A stretch of DNA of 64,000 nucleotides from Rhodococcus sp. SGAir0479 (GTDB lineage: Bacteria; Actinomycetota; Actinomycetes; Mycobacteriales; Mycobacteriaceae): the NCBI RefSeq assembly GCF_005484805.1, contig NZ_CP039432.1:4526001-4590000 (forward strand). Direction: 5' to 3'. How positions within the stretch are numbered: position 1 is the first letter of the stretch; each line of letters opens with the position of its first letter. The notes under the pieces were generated by a model. It did not search any database. It saw nothing but the letters and a program-made list of their open reading frames with translations, and was not told the DNA's origin. The position numbers and the translations under genes are program-made. Shown piece after piece: positions 34,500 through 42,857 of this stretch.

Positions 34500-35348
34500 T
34501 CACGTCAGATCGGCGAAGAGACCGAGCAGGGCTGCGCCGAGCGCGGAATCCGGGTCGGCCAGGTCGAGGAAGACGTCGTAGTGATTGCGGTCCGGCACGA
34601 CGATCAACTCGCTGGGCGCCCGACGACTCCAGGCGTCGTGGAATCTGCGGCTCTGGGCGAGGAAGCCGACGCCGTCGTGCTCGGCCACCGCCACCACGGC
34701 GCGCGGTCCGCCGTCGCCGACGCACAGCAGCGGGCTCAGTGCGCTCGCGCGCGCGTCGTCGAGGTGGAGCCACTCGTTGGCGAACGAGCGTACGAGCGGG
34801 CGGATGTCGAACAGGCCGCTGATCGGCATGGCCGCGCGGACGACGTCGTCGGGCAGCCCGAACCCGGCCTGCCACCCGGACGTCATGGTGGCGGCGGTCA
34901 GGTGCCCACCGGCCGAACTGCCGCCCACGATGATCCGGTTCCGGTCCAGCCCGTGCTCGGCGCCGTGGTGATACACCCAGGCGACCGCCGCGCGGACCTG
35001 GCGGACGATCTCCTCGAGCGGGGTGTGGGGTGCCAGGCCGTAGTCGACCGCGACCGTGGCGACACCGGCGTCGTCGAGCATGCGGGCCATGAAGGCCGTG
35101 TGGTGTCGCGAGAGCGCGCGCCAGTACCCGCCGTGGATCGCGACGAACGCCGGACGCAACGCCCGCCCCGTGCCCCAGACGTCGAGGCGCTCGGCGCTGT
35201 CGGGGTCGAACCGCACCTCGGCGAATCCGTCGAGGCCGTCGACCGCCTCCCGAGAGCGACGCCGGTACTCGTCGATGGTGGCGTCGAACAGTTCGGGCGA
35301 GACGGTGTTGCGGACGTTGTAGTCCACGTCGATCTGCGGGTCGGTCAC
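34500..35348 (-). CDS. Alpha/beta hydrolase, arylformamidase (kynurenine formamidase)-like
   Basis: A 282-residue serine hydrolase with the HGGYW oxyanion motif (72-76) typical of AFMID-type kynurenine formamidases, nucleophile elbow GGSSAGGHL (Ser145), a probable acid in VAEHDGVGF and His in DRNHYDVF. In this context it may release an anthranilate- or kynurenine-type substrate from an N-formyl or ester precursor. No kynureninase or kynurenine monooxygenase is in the window, so the true substrate is open. GTG start with GAGGA upstream. Confidence 0.8.
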   Translation of the reverse strand: MTDPQIDVDYNVRNTVSPELFDATIDEYRRRSREAVDGLDGFAEVRFDPDSAERLDVWGTGRALRPAFVAIHGGYWRALSRHHTAFMARMLDDAGVATVAVDYGLAPHTPLEEIVRQVRAAVAWVYHHGAEHGLDRNRIIVGGSSAGGHLTAATMTSGWQAGFGLPDDVVRAAMPISGLFDIRPLVRSFANEWLHLDDARASALSPLLCVGDGGPRAVVAVAEHDGVGFLAQSRRFHDAWSRRAPSELIVVPDRNHYDVFLDLADPDSALGAALLGLFADLT

Positions 35349-35465
35349 GGTCCCATCCTCTGGCGCGGACCGAATGCCTGTCGAATGCGAAATTCGGCCC
35401 GAGATATACCGGTTCTGCTATTCCTGTCGGGTGCCGAGCACGCGGCGCCCGGGCACGAGACGCAG

Positions 35466-35500
35466 CGAAGCCGCCCACCCCTGTGGGATGGACGGCTTCG
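35466..35500 (-). terminator. Hairpin terminator downstream of crp
   Basis: CGAAGCCG (35466-35473) pairs with CGGCTTCG (35493-35500), and inside it CCCAC-CCCT-GTGGG forms a continuing stem. It lies 33 nt beyond the crp stop. Confidence 0.65.
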
Positions 35501-35532
35501 GACGGTCTGCTGGGTCGCCGACCCGGCCGGGG

Positions 35533-36207
35533 TCAGCGGGCGCGGCGCGCCAGCCGCTCCGAGTCGGAGATCAGCACGCTCTTGCCCTCGAGGCGCAGCC
35601 AGCCGCGGTGCGCGAAGTCGGCCAGGGCCTTGTTGACGGTCTCACGCGACGCGCCGACGAGCTGCGCGATCTCCTCCTGCGTGAGGTCGTGCGTCACGCG
35701 CAGCGAGCCGGCCTCCTGGGTGCCGAAACGCTGCGCGAGCTGCAGCAGCGCCTTCGCGACGCGACCCGGGACGTCCGTGAAGATCAGGTCGGCCAGGTTG
35801 TTGTTGGTGCGGCGCAGGCGACGCGCGAGGACGCGCAGGAGCTGCTCCGCGATCTCCGGGCGCTGGTCGATCCACGACTTGAGAGCGTCGCGGTCCATGC
35901 TCACGGCGCGCACCTCGGTGACCGTGGTGGCGGTCGACGTGCGGGGGCCGGGATCGAAGATGGAGAGCTCGCCGAACATGTCCGACGGGCCCATGATCGT
36001 CAGCAGGTTCTCGCGACCGTCGGGCGAGCGGCGGCCGAGCTTCACCTTGCCGGAGACGATGATGTACAGGCGGTCGCCGGGCTCACCCTCGTTGAAGATG
36101 ACGTGCCCGCGGGGGAAATCGACGGGCTGAAGCTGCTTGACCAGCGCAGCCACCGCCGAGGGCTCGACTCCTTGGAAGATGCCGGCTCTGGCCAGGACCT
36201 CGTCCAC
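35533..36207 (-). CDS. crp: Crp/Fnr global regulator (Crp/GlxR)
   Basis: A 224-residue cAMP-receptor-type regulator. The cyclic-nucleotide domain carries the phosphate-binding cassette [18 protein letters not shown], then the dimer helix and a winged HTH with recognition helix [17 protein letters not shown]. It matches mycobacterial Rv3676 and corynebacterial GlxR, which bind TGTGA-N6-TCACA and control carbon metabolism and respiration. AAGGAG precedes GTG 36207. One consensus site for it lies upstream of acs in this window. Confidence 0.95.
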   Translation of the reverse strand: MDEVLARAGIFQGVEPSAVAALVKQLQPVDFPRGHVIFNEGEPGDRLYIIVSGKVKLGRRSPDGRENLLTIMGPSDMFGELSIFDPGPRTSTATTVTEVRAVSMDRDALKSWIDQRPEIAEQLLRVLARRLRRTNNNLADLIFTDVPGRVAKALLQLAQRFGTQEAGSLRVTHDLTQEEIAQLVGASRETVNKALADFAHRGWLRLEGKSVLISDSERLARRAR

Positions 36208-36307
36208 GTGCGCTCCTTTAAAAACTGATTCATCGATGCAAGTTGCTGCACGGCGACTCGGGTCACATGCAACTAGTACGAGAACAAAGTCTACTTGCCG
36301 CGGCTGT

Positions 36308-36319
36308 GTGACGAGTCAC
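36308..36319. promoter_or_regulatory. Inverted repeat upstream of crp
   Basis: GTGAC-GA-GTCAC is a perfect 5-bp inverted repeat in the crp upstream region, about 100 nt before the start. It resembles a Crp site, but its TGTGA and TCAC halves are 4 rather than 6 nt apart, so autoregulation is only a possibility. Confidence 0.35.
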
Positions 36320-36416
36320 GGACACCGCGTAGAGTTTCACGTCTTCGAAAATCGGGGGTGCCGACCGCCGGCCCGGCGCGGCCTCCCGCACCGCTTCGTG
36401 GACGACCGGGGCGGCG

Positions 36417-37493
36417 TCATTCCTCCGGGGCATCCGACGTGGTGGCGGTGTCCCGCAGTTGGCGTCCCACCATCTCGCGCCGTTCCACCTCCCGGCGCCC
36501 GTAGGTGGCCCGCAGGATCTCGGTCTTGTCGGCGGCCGACGATCCGACGGCGCCCGCCACGATGCCCAGGGAGGCGGCCAACCACGCCAGCCGGATGTAC
36601 GTGGCCGCGGAGACCGTGCTCTCGAGCTGCGCCGCCAGATAGTTCTCGGGCACCACCACGAACGCGGTCACCAGCACGGCGACCAGGAGCAGCGCGTACA
36701 TGCACAACACGCCGGCGACCACGGTCCCCACCGTCGCGGAGTTGTAGAGCACCCGGTCCGAGCGGGCGCTGCGGAACACCCGACGCTCCCAGAGACCGTT
36801 GGGGAGGATGAGCCACAGACTCATCGCGACCGTGGCGGCGAGGGAGACGAGCACCAGCCGGAAGACGCTCATCGCGACGGCCATCTGCCAGATGCTGGCG
36901 TAGAAGATGCCGAACGCGGACGCGGCGCTGGCGGCGCCGAACGCCCCCGAGAGGGTCGGCACGAGCCGCCACGGCCGGTTCCCGCGGATCATGCCGGCGA
37001 GGAGCCGGGGACGGGCGAACGGGGCCACGTAGAGCAAGCGGCGCCGGGCACCGCTGTCGTCGGCGGCCCACACCAGACGGCGCTGCGGCGGGGTCCGGCC
37101 GTGCTCGCTCTCACCGAGCAGTTCGACCAGGGTGTGCTCGACGATCTCCTGCGCGCGGCGGCCGGCGCGGAGGACACCGAGGGCGGGGGTGTAGAAGACG
37201 GCGACGTCGGAACCGACGATCTCGGCGACCAGCACCCGCCCCTTCTCCGAGCGGGGCATCTCCGAGAACACCAGCACGATGTCGAAGCGACCGTCGACGG
37301 CCGCGGCGGTGTACCAGTCGTCGACCGCGGGCAACCCGTCCGGTCCGGGCGGCAGCGGCAGCGCGATGTCCTCGACGGCGACGTCGTCGGGATCGCAGCC
37401 CGCCACGTCGGCGACCCACGCCGGAATGCGGCGCGAGACCGCTTCCGCGAGTCGTGAGGAAAAGCCCGAGTCAGTGGCGACGCCGACAATCAA
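36417..37493 (-). CDS. Membrane protein of unknown function, 358 aa
   Basis: The first 180 or so residues are soluble: [20 protein letters not shown], then [21 protein letters not shown], which may form a Rossmann-like sheet. Four hydrophobic spans follow (around [45 protein letters not shown] and [15 protein letters not shown]) and a charged tail. The TTG start has GGAG upstream. No family recognised; the layout suggests a membrane sensor or regulator with a cytosolic domain. It sits between crp and nth, where mycobacteria have only a short membrane-protein gene. Confidence 0.7.
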   Translation of the reverse strand: MIVGVATDSGFSSRLAEAVSRRIPAWVADVAGCDPDDVAVEDIALPLPPGPDGLPAVDDWYTAAAVDGRFDIVLVFSEMPRSEKGRVLVAEIVGSDVAVFYTPALGVLRAGRRAQEIVEHTLVELLGESEHGRTPPQRRLVWAADDSGARRRLLYVAPFARPRLLAGMIRGNRPWRLVPTLSGAFGAASAASAFGIFYASIWQMAVAMSVFRLVLVSLAATVAMSLWLILPNGLWERRVFRSARSDRVLYNSATVGTVVAGVLCMYALLLVAVLVTAFVVVPENYLAAQLESTVSAATYIRLAWLAASLGIVAGAVGSSAADKTEILRATYGRREVERREMVGRQLRDTATTSDAPEE

Positions 37494-37538
37494 CGCGGCG
37501 ACTCCGGCGCAGGGAGGGGGTGATCGGTGTGACGCATA

Positions 37539-37811
37539 TCAGCTGGCGCGGCGCGCGCTCCCGGTGTCGGGGGCGACGATGCCCGGGTCGGCGCGGACGC
37601 CACGCTTGCGACGACGGTGGAACCGGGCGAGCGCGTGCGGGAATCCCTCCGACGCGAGCGTCGCCACCTCGTCCTGGCTGGCCTGGTCGAGGAACTCCTC
37701 GACCTCCTGCTCCCGGACCGTCAGTCGGCGCAGCCGGAACTCGACGCGCTCCATGGCCAGTGCGAACAGCATGAGGAGCGCTGGAAACAGCACGACAGCC
37801 AGACCTTGCAT
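37539..37811 (-). CDS. Small membrane protein, 90 aa
   Basis: One N-terminal transmembrane span ([17 protein letters not shown]) is followed by a highly charged cytosolic helix ([23 protein letters not shown]) and a basic tail. It resembles mycobacterial Rv3675, the small membrane protein beside crp, in position and size. ATG 37811 is favoured: TTTACT lies 7 nt upstream with no ribosome binding site, consistent with leaderless mRNA. Divergent from nth. Confidence 0.65.
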   Translation of the reverse strand: MQGLAVVLFPALLMLFALAMERVEFRLRRLTVREQEVEEFLDQASQDEVATLASEGFPHALARFHRRRKRGVRADPGIVAPDTGSARRAS

Positions 37812-37893
37812 AGAGCGAAGTAAACACTGCGAAGGTCTCAGAATCGACACGGCCCGGAATCCGACCGGCACGCCTGTCCGTAGAGTTGTCGGG

Positions 37894-38667
37894 GTGCAGG
37901 CGACCTCAGCAGACGACCGCAATCCGGGCGCGGCGAACCCCGCCACGGGCGAGTCCCGGCTCGCGCTCGTGCGGCGGGCGCGCCGGATGAACCGCCGGTT
38001 GAAGGAGGCGTTTCCGCACGTCTACTGCGAGCTCGACTTCACCACGCCGCTCGAGCTGACGGTCGCGACGATCCTGTCGGCGCAGTGCACGGATGTCCGC
38101 GTCAACCAGGTGACTCCCGCGCTGTTCGCGCGTTATCGCGACGCCCGCGACTACGCCGAGGCGGACCGGACGGAGCTCGAGGAGTACATCCGCACCACCG
38201 GGTTCTATCGCAACAAGGCGAACTCGCTCATCGGTCTGGGCCAGGCGCTCCTCGAGCGTTACGACGGTGAAGTTCCGGACAAGCTGAAGGACCTCGTGAC
38301 ACTTCCCGGTATCGGTCGCAAGACTGCGAACGTCGTCCTCGGAAACGCGTTCGGCGTGCCGGGAATCACAGTGGACACGCACTTCGGTCGCCTCGTCCGG
38401 CGGTGGCAGTGGACCGAGGAGACGGACCCGGTCAAGGTCGAGCACGCGGTCGGAGCGCTCATCGAGCGCAAGGAGTGGACCGACCTGTCCCACCGCGTGA
38501 TCTTCCACGGCCGCCGGGTGTGCCATGCGCGCAAGCCGGCGTGCGGGGTCTGTGTGCTCGCGAAGGACTGCCCGTCGTACGGCACCGGCCCGACCGACAA
38601 GGTGGCGGCGGCCAAGCTGGTGAAGGGCCCGGAGACCGAGCATCTTCTCGAGTTGGCGGGTATGTGA
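37894..38667 (+). CDS. nth: Endonuclease III (DNA glycosylase/AP lyase)
   Basis: A 257-residue base-excision repair enzyme that removes oxidised pyrimidines and nicks abasic sites. The helix-hairpin-helix [13 protein letters not shown] carries the catalytic Lys, TVDTHFGRL the catalytic Asp, and C-x6-C-x2-C-x5-C ([17 protein letters not shown]) the [4Fe-4S] cluster. GTG 37894 follows TAGAGT by 7 nt without a Shine-Dalgarno, so it is probably leaderless. First gene of an operon with the thioredoxin-like, Nudix and marP genes. Confidence 0.95.
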   Translation: MQATSADDRNPGAANPATGESRLALVRRARRMNRRLKEAFPHVYCELDFTTPLELTVATILSAQCTDVRVNQVTPALFARYRDARDYAEADRTELEEYIRTTGFYRNKANSLIGLGQALLERYDGEVPDKLKDLVTLPGIGRKTANVVLGNAFGVPGITVDTHFGRLVRRWQWTEETDPVKVEHAVGALIERKEWTDLSHRVIFHGRRVCHARKPACGVCVLAKDCPSYGTGPTDKVAAAKLVKGPETEHLLELAGM

Positions 38668-39344
38668 GAGGTATGCGTGTTTCGAGTGCGGCGCGATGGA
38701 GCCTGGTCGCGTTCGTCGTGGTGGTGGCGCTGATCGTGGCCATCTGGCCACGGGACAAGGGCGACGACGACGCCGAGGTGGCCGATTACCCGGGCGCGGG
38801 GCGGTCTACGTCGCAGCAGGAGCGGCGCGGCGACGACACCCCCGAGGCGCTGGCGGCGCTGCGCACCGACGCCGCACTCGCGGCCTGCCCCGCGCCTGCG
38901 GCGCCGGTCCCGGACGGTGCGGTCCTGAAGGGCATCACGCTCGAGTGCATCGGCGACGGCAGCCGCGTCGACCTGGCCGCGGCGCTGGCGGGCAAGCCCG
39001 TGCTGCTCAACATCTGGGCCTATTGGTGCGGGCCGTGCCGCGAGGAACTGCCGTATCTGCAGCAGTACGCGGCTCAGGCGGGTGACGCGGTTACCGTTCT
39101 GACGGTGCACACCGATTCCAACGAGGCCAACGGGCTCGCGCGCCTGGCGGAGTACGACGTCCACCTGCCGGGCGTGCAGGACGGGTCCGCGCGCGTCCAG
39201 GCCGCGGTCGGCTCCCCGGCCGTGCTGCCGGTGTCGGTGCTGATCCGCCCGGACGGCACGGTCGCCAAGGTCCTGCCGCAGCAGTTCCGCAGCGTCGACG
39301 AGATCGCCGACGCCGTTCAGCAGTACCTCGGCGTCGCCGCATGA
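38664..39344 (+). CDS. Membrane-anchored TlpA/ResA-like thiol-disulfide protein
   Basis: A roughly 226-residue thioredoxin-fold protein: N-terminal anchor [17 protein letters not shown], then an extracytoplasmic domain with WCGPC redox motif ([17 protein letters not shown]) and cis-Pro region [14 protein letters not shown]. An extra Cys pair ([10 protein letters not shown] and LECIGDG) could form a second disulfide. It should reduce or form disulfides outside the membrane; MarP, two genes downstream, has such a disulfide. GTG 38664 overlaps the nth stop (GTGA); ATG 38673 is the alternative. Counterpart of Rv3673. Confidence 0.85.
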   Translation: MRGMRVSSAARWSLVAFVVVVALIVAIWPRDKGDDDAEVADYPGAGRSTSQQERRGDDTPEALAALRTDAALAACPAPAAPVPDGAVLKGITLECIGDGSRVDLAAALAGKPVLLNIWAYWCGPCREELPYLQQYAAQAGDAVTVLTVHTDSNEANGLARLAEYDVHLPGVQDGSARVQAAVGSPAVLPVSVLIRPDGTVAKVLPQQFRSVDEIADAVQQYLGVAA

Positions 39345-40126
39345 GCCGTCACCAGCAGCGCGCGCTGAATCCCGACGCCGCACCCGAGTGGTTGCGGGCG
39401 GTCACGACCGTTCCGCCGGCCGACCCCGATCGCGTCAATCCAGTGCTCGAGCGCCGGTCCCCGAAGGGGGCGAAGGTGCGCGCGGCCGCGGTTCTGGTGC
39501 TGTTCGGCGGGTCGGCGCGGCCCGACCCGTTGGCGATCGGCGGCCTGCCCGCGGACGCCGACGTGCTGCTGACGCAGCGGGCGTCGACGATGCGGCAGCA
39601 CAGTGGTCAGGTCGCGTTTCCCGGTGGCGCCGCCGATCCCGAGGACGACGGTCCGGTCGACACCGCTCTCCGCGAGGCCGAGGAGGAGACCGGGCTGGTC
39701 CGGGCCGGCGTCCAGCCGCTCGCGACGCTGCCCGAGATCTTCATTCCGCCGTCGGGGTTCGACGTCACTCCGGTGCTGGCGTACTGGCGCGACCCCAGCC
39801 CCGTCCGGGTCGTCGACGTCGCGGAGGCCGAACGGGTCGTGCGGGTGTCGCTGCACGATCTGATCGACCCCGACAACCGGTTCCAGGTGCGGCACCGTGC
39901 CGGATATCAGGGGCCGGCGTTCGAGGTGGACGGGATGCTCGTGTGGGGGTTCACCGCCGGGGTGCTCGCGGGGCTGCTCGCGGTGTCCGGCTGGGAACTT
40001 CCCTGGGACCACCACGACGTACGCGACCTCGACGTGACACTCACGCGGGTCGCGACCGGTGTGGACGACAAGGACGGCGCCGGAGAATTCGGCCACCACC
40101 CGACCGGAAGGATGGGGGAGCGTTGA
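39341..40126 (+). CDS. Nudix hydrolase, CoA pyrophosphatase (NudL)-like
   Basis: A 261-residue Nudix protein. The CoA-pyrophosphatase signature LLTQRASTMRQHSGQVAFPG is followed by the Nudix box ending in LREAEEETGL, and by PEIFIPPSGFDVTPVLAYW. It probably hydrolyses CoA or its oxidised/acyl forms to phosphopantetheine and 3',5'-ADP. Counterpart of Rv3672. It overlaps the genes on both sides by 4 bp, so the nth-to-marP unit is tightly coupled. Confidence 0.9.
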   Translation: MSRHQQRALNPDAAPEWLRAVTTVPPADPDRVNPVLERRSPKGAKVRAAAVLVLFGGSARPDPLAIGGLPADADVLLTQRASTMRQHSGQVAFPGGAADPEDDGPVDTALREAEEETGLVRAGVQPLATLPEIFIPPSGFDVTPVLAYWRDPSPVRVVDVAEAERVVRVSLHDLIDPDNRFQVRHRAGYQGPAFEVDGMLVWGFTAGVLAGLLAVSGWELPWDHHDVRDLDVTLTRVATGVDDKDGAGEFGHHPTGRMGER

Positions 40127-41313
40127 GCGGATCCGGATGGATCGACCTGGCGATCGTCCTCGTTGCGTTGCTGGCCGCGTCGTCGGGCTGGCGGCAGGGG
40201 GCGGTGGCGTCCGCGCTGGCGTTCCTGGGCGTCGTGCTCGGCGCGGTCGCCGGCATCCTGATCGCCCCGCACGTGCTTGTCCACGTCGAAGAGGGCCGCA
40301 CGCGGGTACTCGCCGGCATCGCGCTGATCGTGGTGCTGGTGGTGATCGGTGAAGTCGCCGGCATGGTGCTGGGCCGGGCCGCGCGCAGCGGCATGCACAG
40401 CCCGGTGGCGCGTGGTGTCGACAGTTTCGTCGGCGCCGGCCTGCAACTCGTCGCGGTGCTGGTCGCCGCGTGGCTGCTCGCCATCCCGCTGACCACCTCC
40501 ACGCAGGCCGACGTCGCGACCGCGGTCCGCGGGTCCAAGGTGCTCAGCACCGTCGACGACGTGGCGCCCGACTGGCTGCGGGAGGTGCCGAGCGAATTCT
40601 CGGCACTCCTCGACACCTCCGGGCTGCCGGACGTCATCGGTCCGTTCGGCCGCACACCCATCACCAGCGTGGATCCGCCGGATGCGAGCGTCCTCGCCAG
40701 CCCGGTCGCCCAGCAGGTGCAGTCGAGCGTGCTGCGGATCCGGGGCGCCGCCCCGAGCTGCCAGAAAGCCCTCGAGGGGTCCGGATTCGTCGTCGGGCCC
40801 GAGCGGGTGATGACGAACGCGCACGTCGTCGCCGGTACGTCCTCGGTCACCGTCGACACCGCCAACGGGCCGCTCGACGCCCGAGTCGTGGTGTTCGATC
40901 CCGCCGTCGACGTCGCCGTGCTGGACGTGCCCGGGCTCACCGCCAGGACGCTGGCCTTCGCGCCGGAACAGGCCCGCACCGGAGACAACGCGATCGTCCT
41001 CGGATATCCGGGCGGCGGACCGTACACGGCCAGCGCCGCCCGCATCCGCGAGGTCCTCGACCTCCGCGGCCCGGACATCTACCGGTCGGGGACGGTCGAG
41101 CGCGAGGTGTACACGGTCCGGGGGTCGATCCGGCAGGGCAACTCCGGGGGCCCGCTGGTGGACGATCAGGGCCGCGTGCTCGGTGTCGTGTTCGGCGCCG
41201 CCGTGGACGACAGCGACACCGGCTTCGTGCTCACCGCCGACGAGGTGTCCAAGCAGCTTCAGCAGGCCGACGGATCGACCGCCGCGGTCGGTACCGGGGT
41301 GTGCATCGTCTGA
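40123..41313 (+). CDS. marP: Membrane serine protease MarP (acid/oxidative stress)
   Basis: A 396-residue protein: four N-terminal transmembrane spans of the CvpA type, then an extracytoplasmic chymotrypsin-like protease with triad His (TNAHVV), Asp (DVAVLD) and Ser (RQGNSGGPL). Two cysteines (APSCQKAL and the C-terminal GVCIV) match the disulfide that stabilises M. tuberculosis MarP (Rv3671), a protease needed for acid survival that processes a cell-wall hydrolase. The start is probably TTG 40123, overlapping the Nudix stop. Confidence 0.93.
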   Translation: MSGSGWIDLAIVLVALLAASSGWRQGAVASALAFLGVVLGAVAGILIAPHVLVHVEEGRTRVLAGIALIVVLVVIGEVAGMVLGRAARSGMHSPVARGVDSFVGAGLQLVAVLVAAWLLAIPLTTSTQADVATAVRGSKVLSTVDDVAPDWLREVPSEFSALLDTSGLPDVIGPFGRTPITSVDPPDASVLASPVAQQVQSSVLRIRGAAPSCQKALEGSGFVVGPERVMTNAHVVAGTSSVTVDTANGPLDARVVVFDPAVDVAVLDVPGLTARTLAFAPEQARTGDNAIVLGYPGGGPYTASAARIREVLDLRGPDIYRSGTVEREVYTVRGSIRQGNSGGPLVDDQGRVLGVVFGAAVDDSDTGFVLTADEVSKQLQQADGSTAAVGTGVCIV

Positions 41314-41321
41314 CCTGCGGG

Positions 41322-42269
41322 TCAGCGGGAGGCGAGCGCGAAGCGGGTGAGCTCGGCCGTGACCTCGTCGGGCGCCTCCTGGTGAGCGAAGTGTCCGGCC
41401 CCGGCGACGCGGTGCAGCTGTCGTCCCGGCGCGTACTCCGCCGAGCGTTCGATGGTGCCGGCGAGCACGTAGGGGTCGAGATCGCCGTGCACCTGCAGCA
41501 CGGGGATCTGCAGCCGGGCGTCCATCGCGGTCATGAAGCGGCGCCCGTCGGGCCGGAACTGGCTGCGGAACGCCCACCGCTGGTACTCGAGCGCGGAGTG
41601 CGCCACGCCGGGAATCTGGATCGCCGACCGGAGCCGCCCGACGACCTCGGCGAACTCGGCGGACTTCGGCCAGGCCGGCCCGGACCGGGCACGCAACAGC
41701 CGCTCGACCTCGGCACCGCCGTCGCGGACCAGCCGGCGCTCGGGACGCCACGGCACCTGGTAATCGAGGAACGTCGGCAGCAGCGCCCGCCGCTGGCGGC
41801 GATCGCGCAGCACCGCCCGTTTGAGCGTGATGGGGTGCGGGGAGCTGATCAGGCCGATCGACGTCACGAGCCGCGGGTGCAGCAACGCGGTCGCCCAGCA
41901 GACGAGCCCGCCGTCGGCGTGCCCGATCAGCGTGGCGTCCGAATGTCCCATCGCCCGGATCAGGCCGGCGATGTCGCCCGCGAGGGTCCAGCCGTCGTAG
42001 CCGCGGGGCGGGGTGTCGGTGTCGCCGTACCCGCGCAGATCCACGGCGACGGTGCGGAAGCCTGCGTCCGCGAACGCGGGCAGCTGGTGGCGCCACGTCC
42101 ACCAGAAGTCCGCGAAGCCATGCAGCAGCACCACGAGCGGGGCGTCGGGCCGCGACGGTCCGGTCTCCGCGACATGGATCCGGATGCCGTTCGCGTGGAT
42201 GTCACGATGCGTCCACGGTCCGTCGAAACGGACCGTGGACGGGTCGGGTCTGGTCACTGGGGAGGCCAC
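41322..42269 (-). CDS. ephE: EphE-like alpha/beta hydrolase with altered nucleophile position
   Basis: A 315-residue epoxide-hydrolase-like alpha/beta protein: oxyanion motif LLHGFADFWWTWRHQLP, lid, acid region HGDLDPYV and His in GAGHFAHQEAP. The nucleophile elbow, GHDWGG in epoxide hydrolases, reads GHADGG (116-121), putting Ala118 where the Asp should be and an Asp one place later. Activity may be lost, altered or use Asp119. Position opposite marP makes it the Rv3670 (EphE) counterpart. Confidence 0.85.
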   Translation of the reverse strand: MASPVTRPDPSTVRFDGPWTHRDIHANGIRIHVAETGPSRPDAPLVVLLHGFADFWWTWRHQLPAFADAGFRTVAVDLRGYGDTDTPPRGYDGWTLAGDIAGLIRAMGHSDATLIGHADGGLVCWATALLHPRLVTSIGLISSPHPITLKRAVLRDRRQRRALLPTFLDYQVPWRPERRLVRDGGAEVERLLRARSGPAWPKSAEFAEVVGRLRSAIQIPGVAHSALEYQRWAFRSQFRPDGRRFMTAMDARLQIPVLQVHGDLDPYVLAGTIERSAEYAPGRQLHRVAGAGHFAHQEAPDEVTAELTRFALASR

Positions 42270-42276
42270 GCCTGCG

Positions 42277-42801
42277 TCAGCCGGCGGTGCCCGTTCCCGA
42301 GCCCAGCGGCGACACGGTGGCCGGGTGCTGGCCCGGGAGCACGGTCGCGGTCTGCTTGAGCGAGTCGATCGTCTTGTTGGGCGCCCGCAACTTGCGGACG
42401 CGCAGGTAGCCGAGCAGCGCCAGTACGCCCGTGACGACGAGCATGATGGCGAACACGATCAGGAACGACGCCCAGCGGTCGAGCCACACGCTCAGCAGTT
42501 CGGCCAGGAAGAAGAAGAAGAAGAACGCGCTGAACACCAGCACGGACAGCGCGAGCAGGAAGAACATGCTGCCCTGCAGGCCCTTCTTCACCTCGCTGGT
42601 GATCTCGGACTTCGCGAGTTCCACCTCCGCGCGGAACAGCGTCGAAACCTGTGCGGTCGCATCGCGGACCAGGGTGCCGATCGATGCCGTCTGCGGATCG
42701 TGGAGGTCCGTGAGGGGAATCGAGGAAACCGTCGTCGGAACCCCGTCACCGGTGACCCGGCTGCCGTCTGCCTTGACTCCGTTGCCGTTGGTGAAGCTCA
42801 C
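42277..42801 (-). CDS. Phage holin-like (DUF1469) membrane protein
   Basis: A 174-residue protein: soluble N-terminus, a helix typical of the family (IGTLVRDATAQVSTLFRAEVELAKSEI, here split by the domain boundary), then two long spans (MFFLLALSVLVFSAFFFFFFLA and FLIVFAIMLVVTGVLALLGYL in part) and a polar tail. The family is named for holins but is chromosomal; function unknown. GTG 42801 has GGAGGGG upstream. An alternative GTG at 42861 forms a GTGA overlap with nhaA and would add 20 basic residues. Rv3669 counterpart. Confidence 0.8.
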   Translation of the reverse strand: MSFTNGNGVKADGSRVTGDGVPTTVSSIPLTDLHDPQTASIGTLVRDATAQVSTLFRAEVELAKSEITSEVKKGLQGSMFFLLALSVLVFSAFFFFFFLAELLSVWLDRWASFLIVFAIMLVVTGVLALLGYLRVRKLRAPNKTIDSLKQTATVLPGQHPATVSPLGSGTGTAG

Positions 42802-42857
42802 TTCTCGACCCCTCCAGGTTCTTCTCACGCGCTGGTAGATCCGACGCGCGAGGGTCC

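Noticed and set aside
42508-42527. GAA-repeat run considered as a slippage or phase-variation tract
   Set aside because: It encodes the poly-Phe stretch of a transmembrane helix in frame; a three-base unit would not shift the frame, and nothing else suggests variation.
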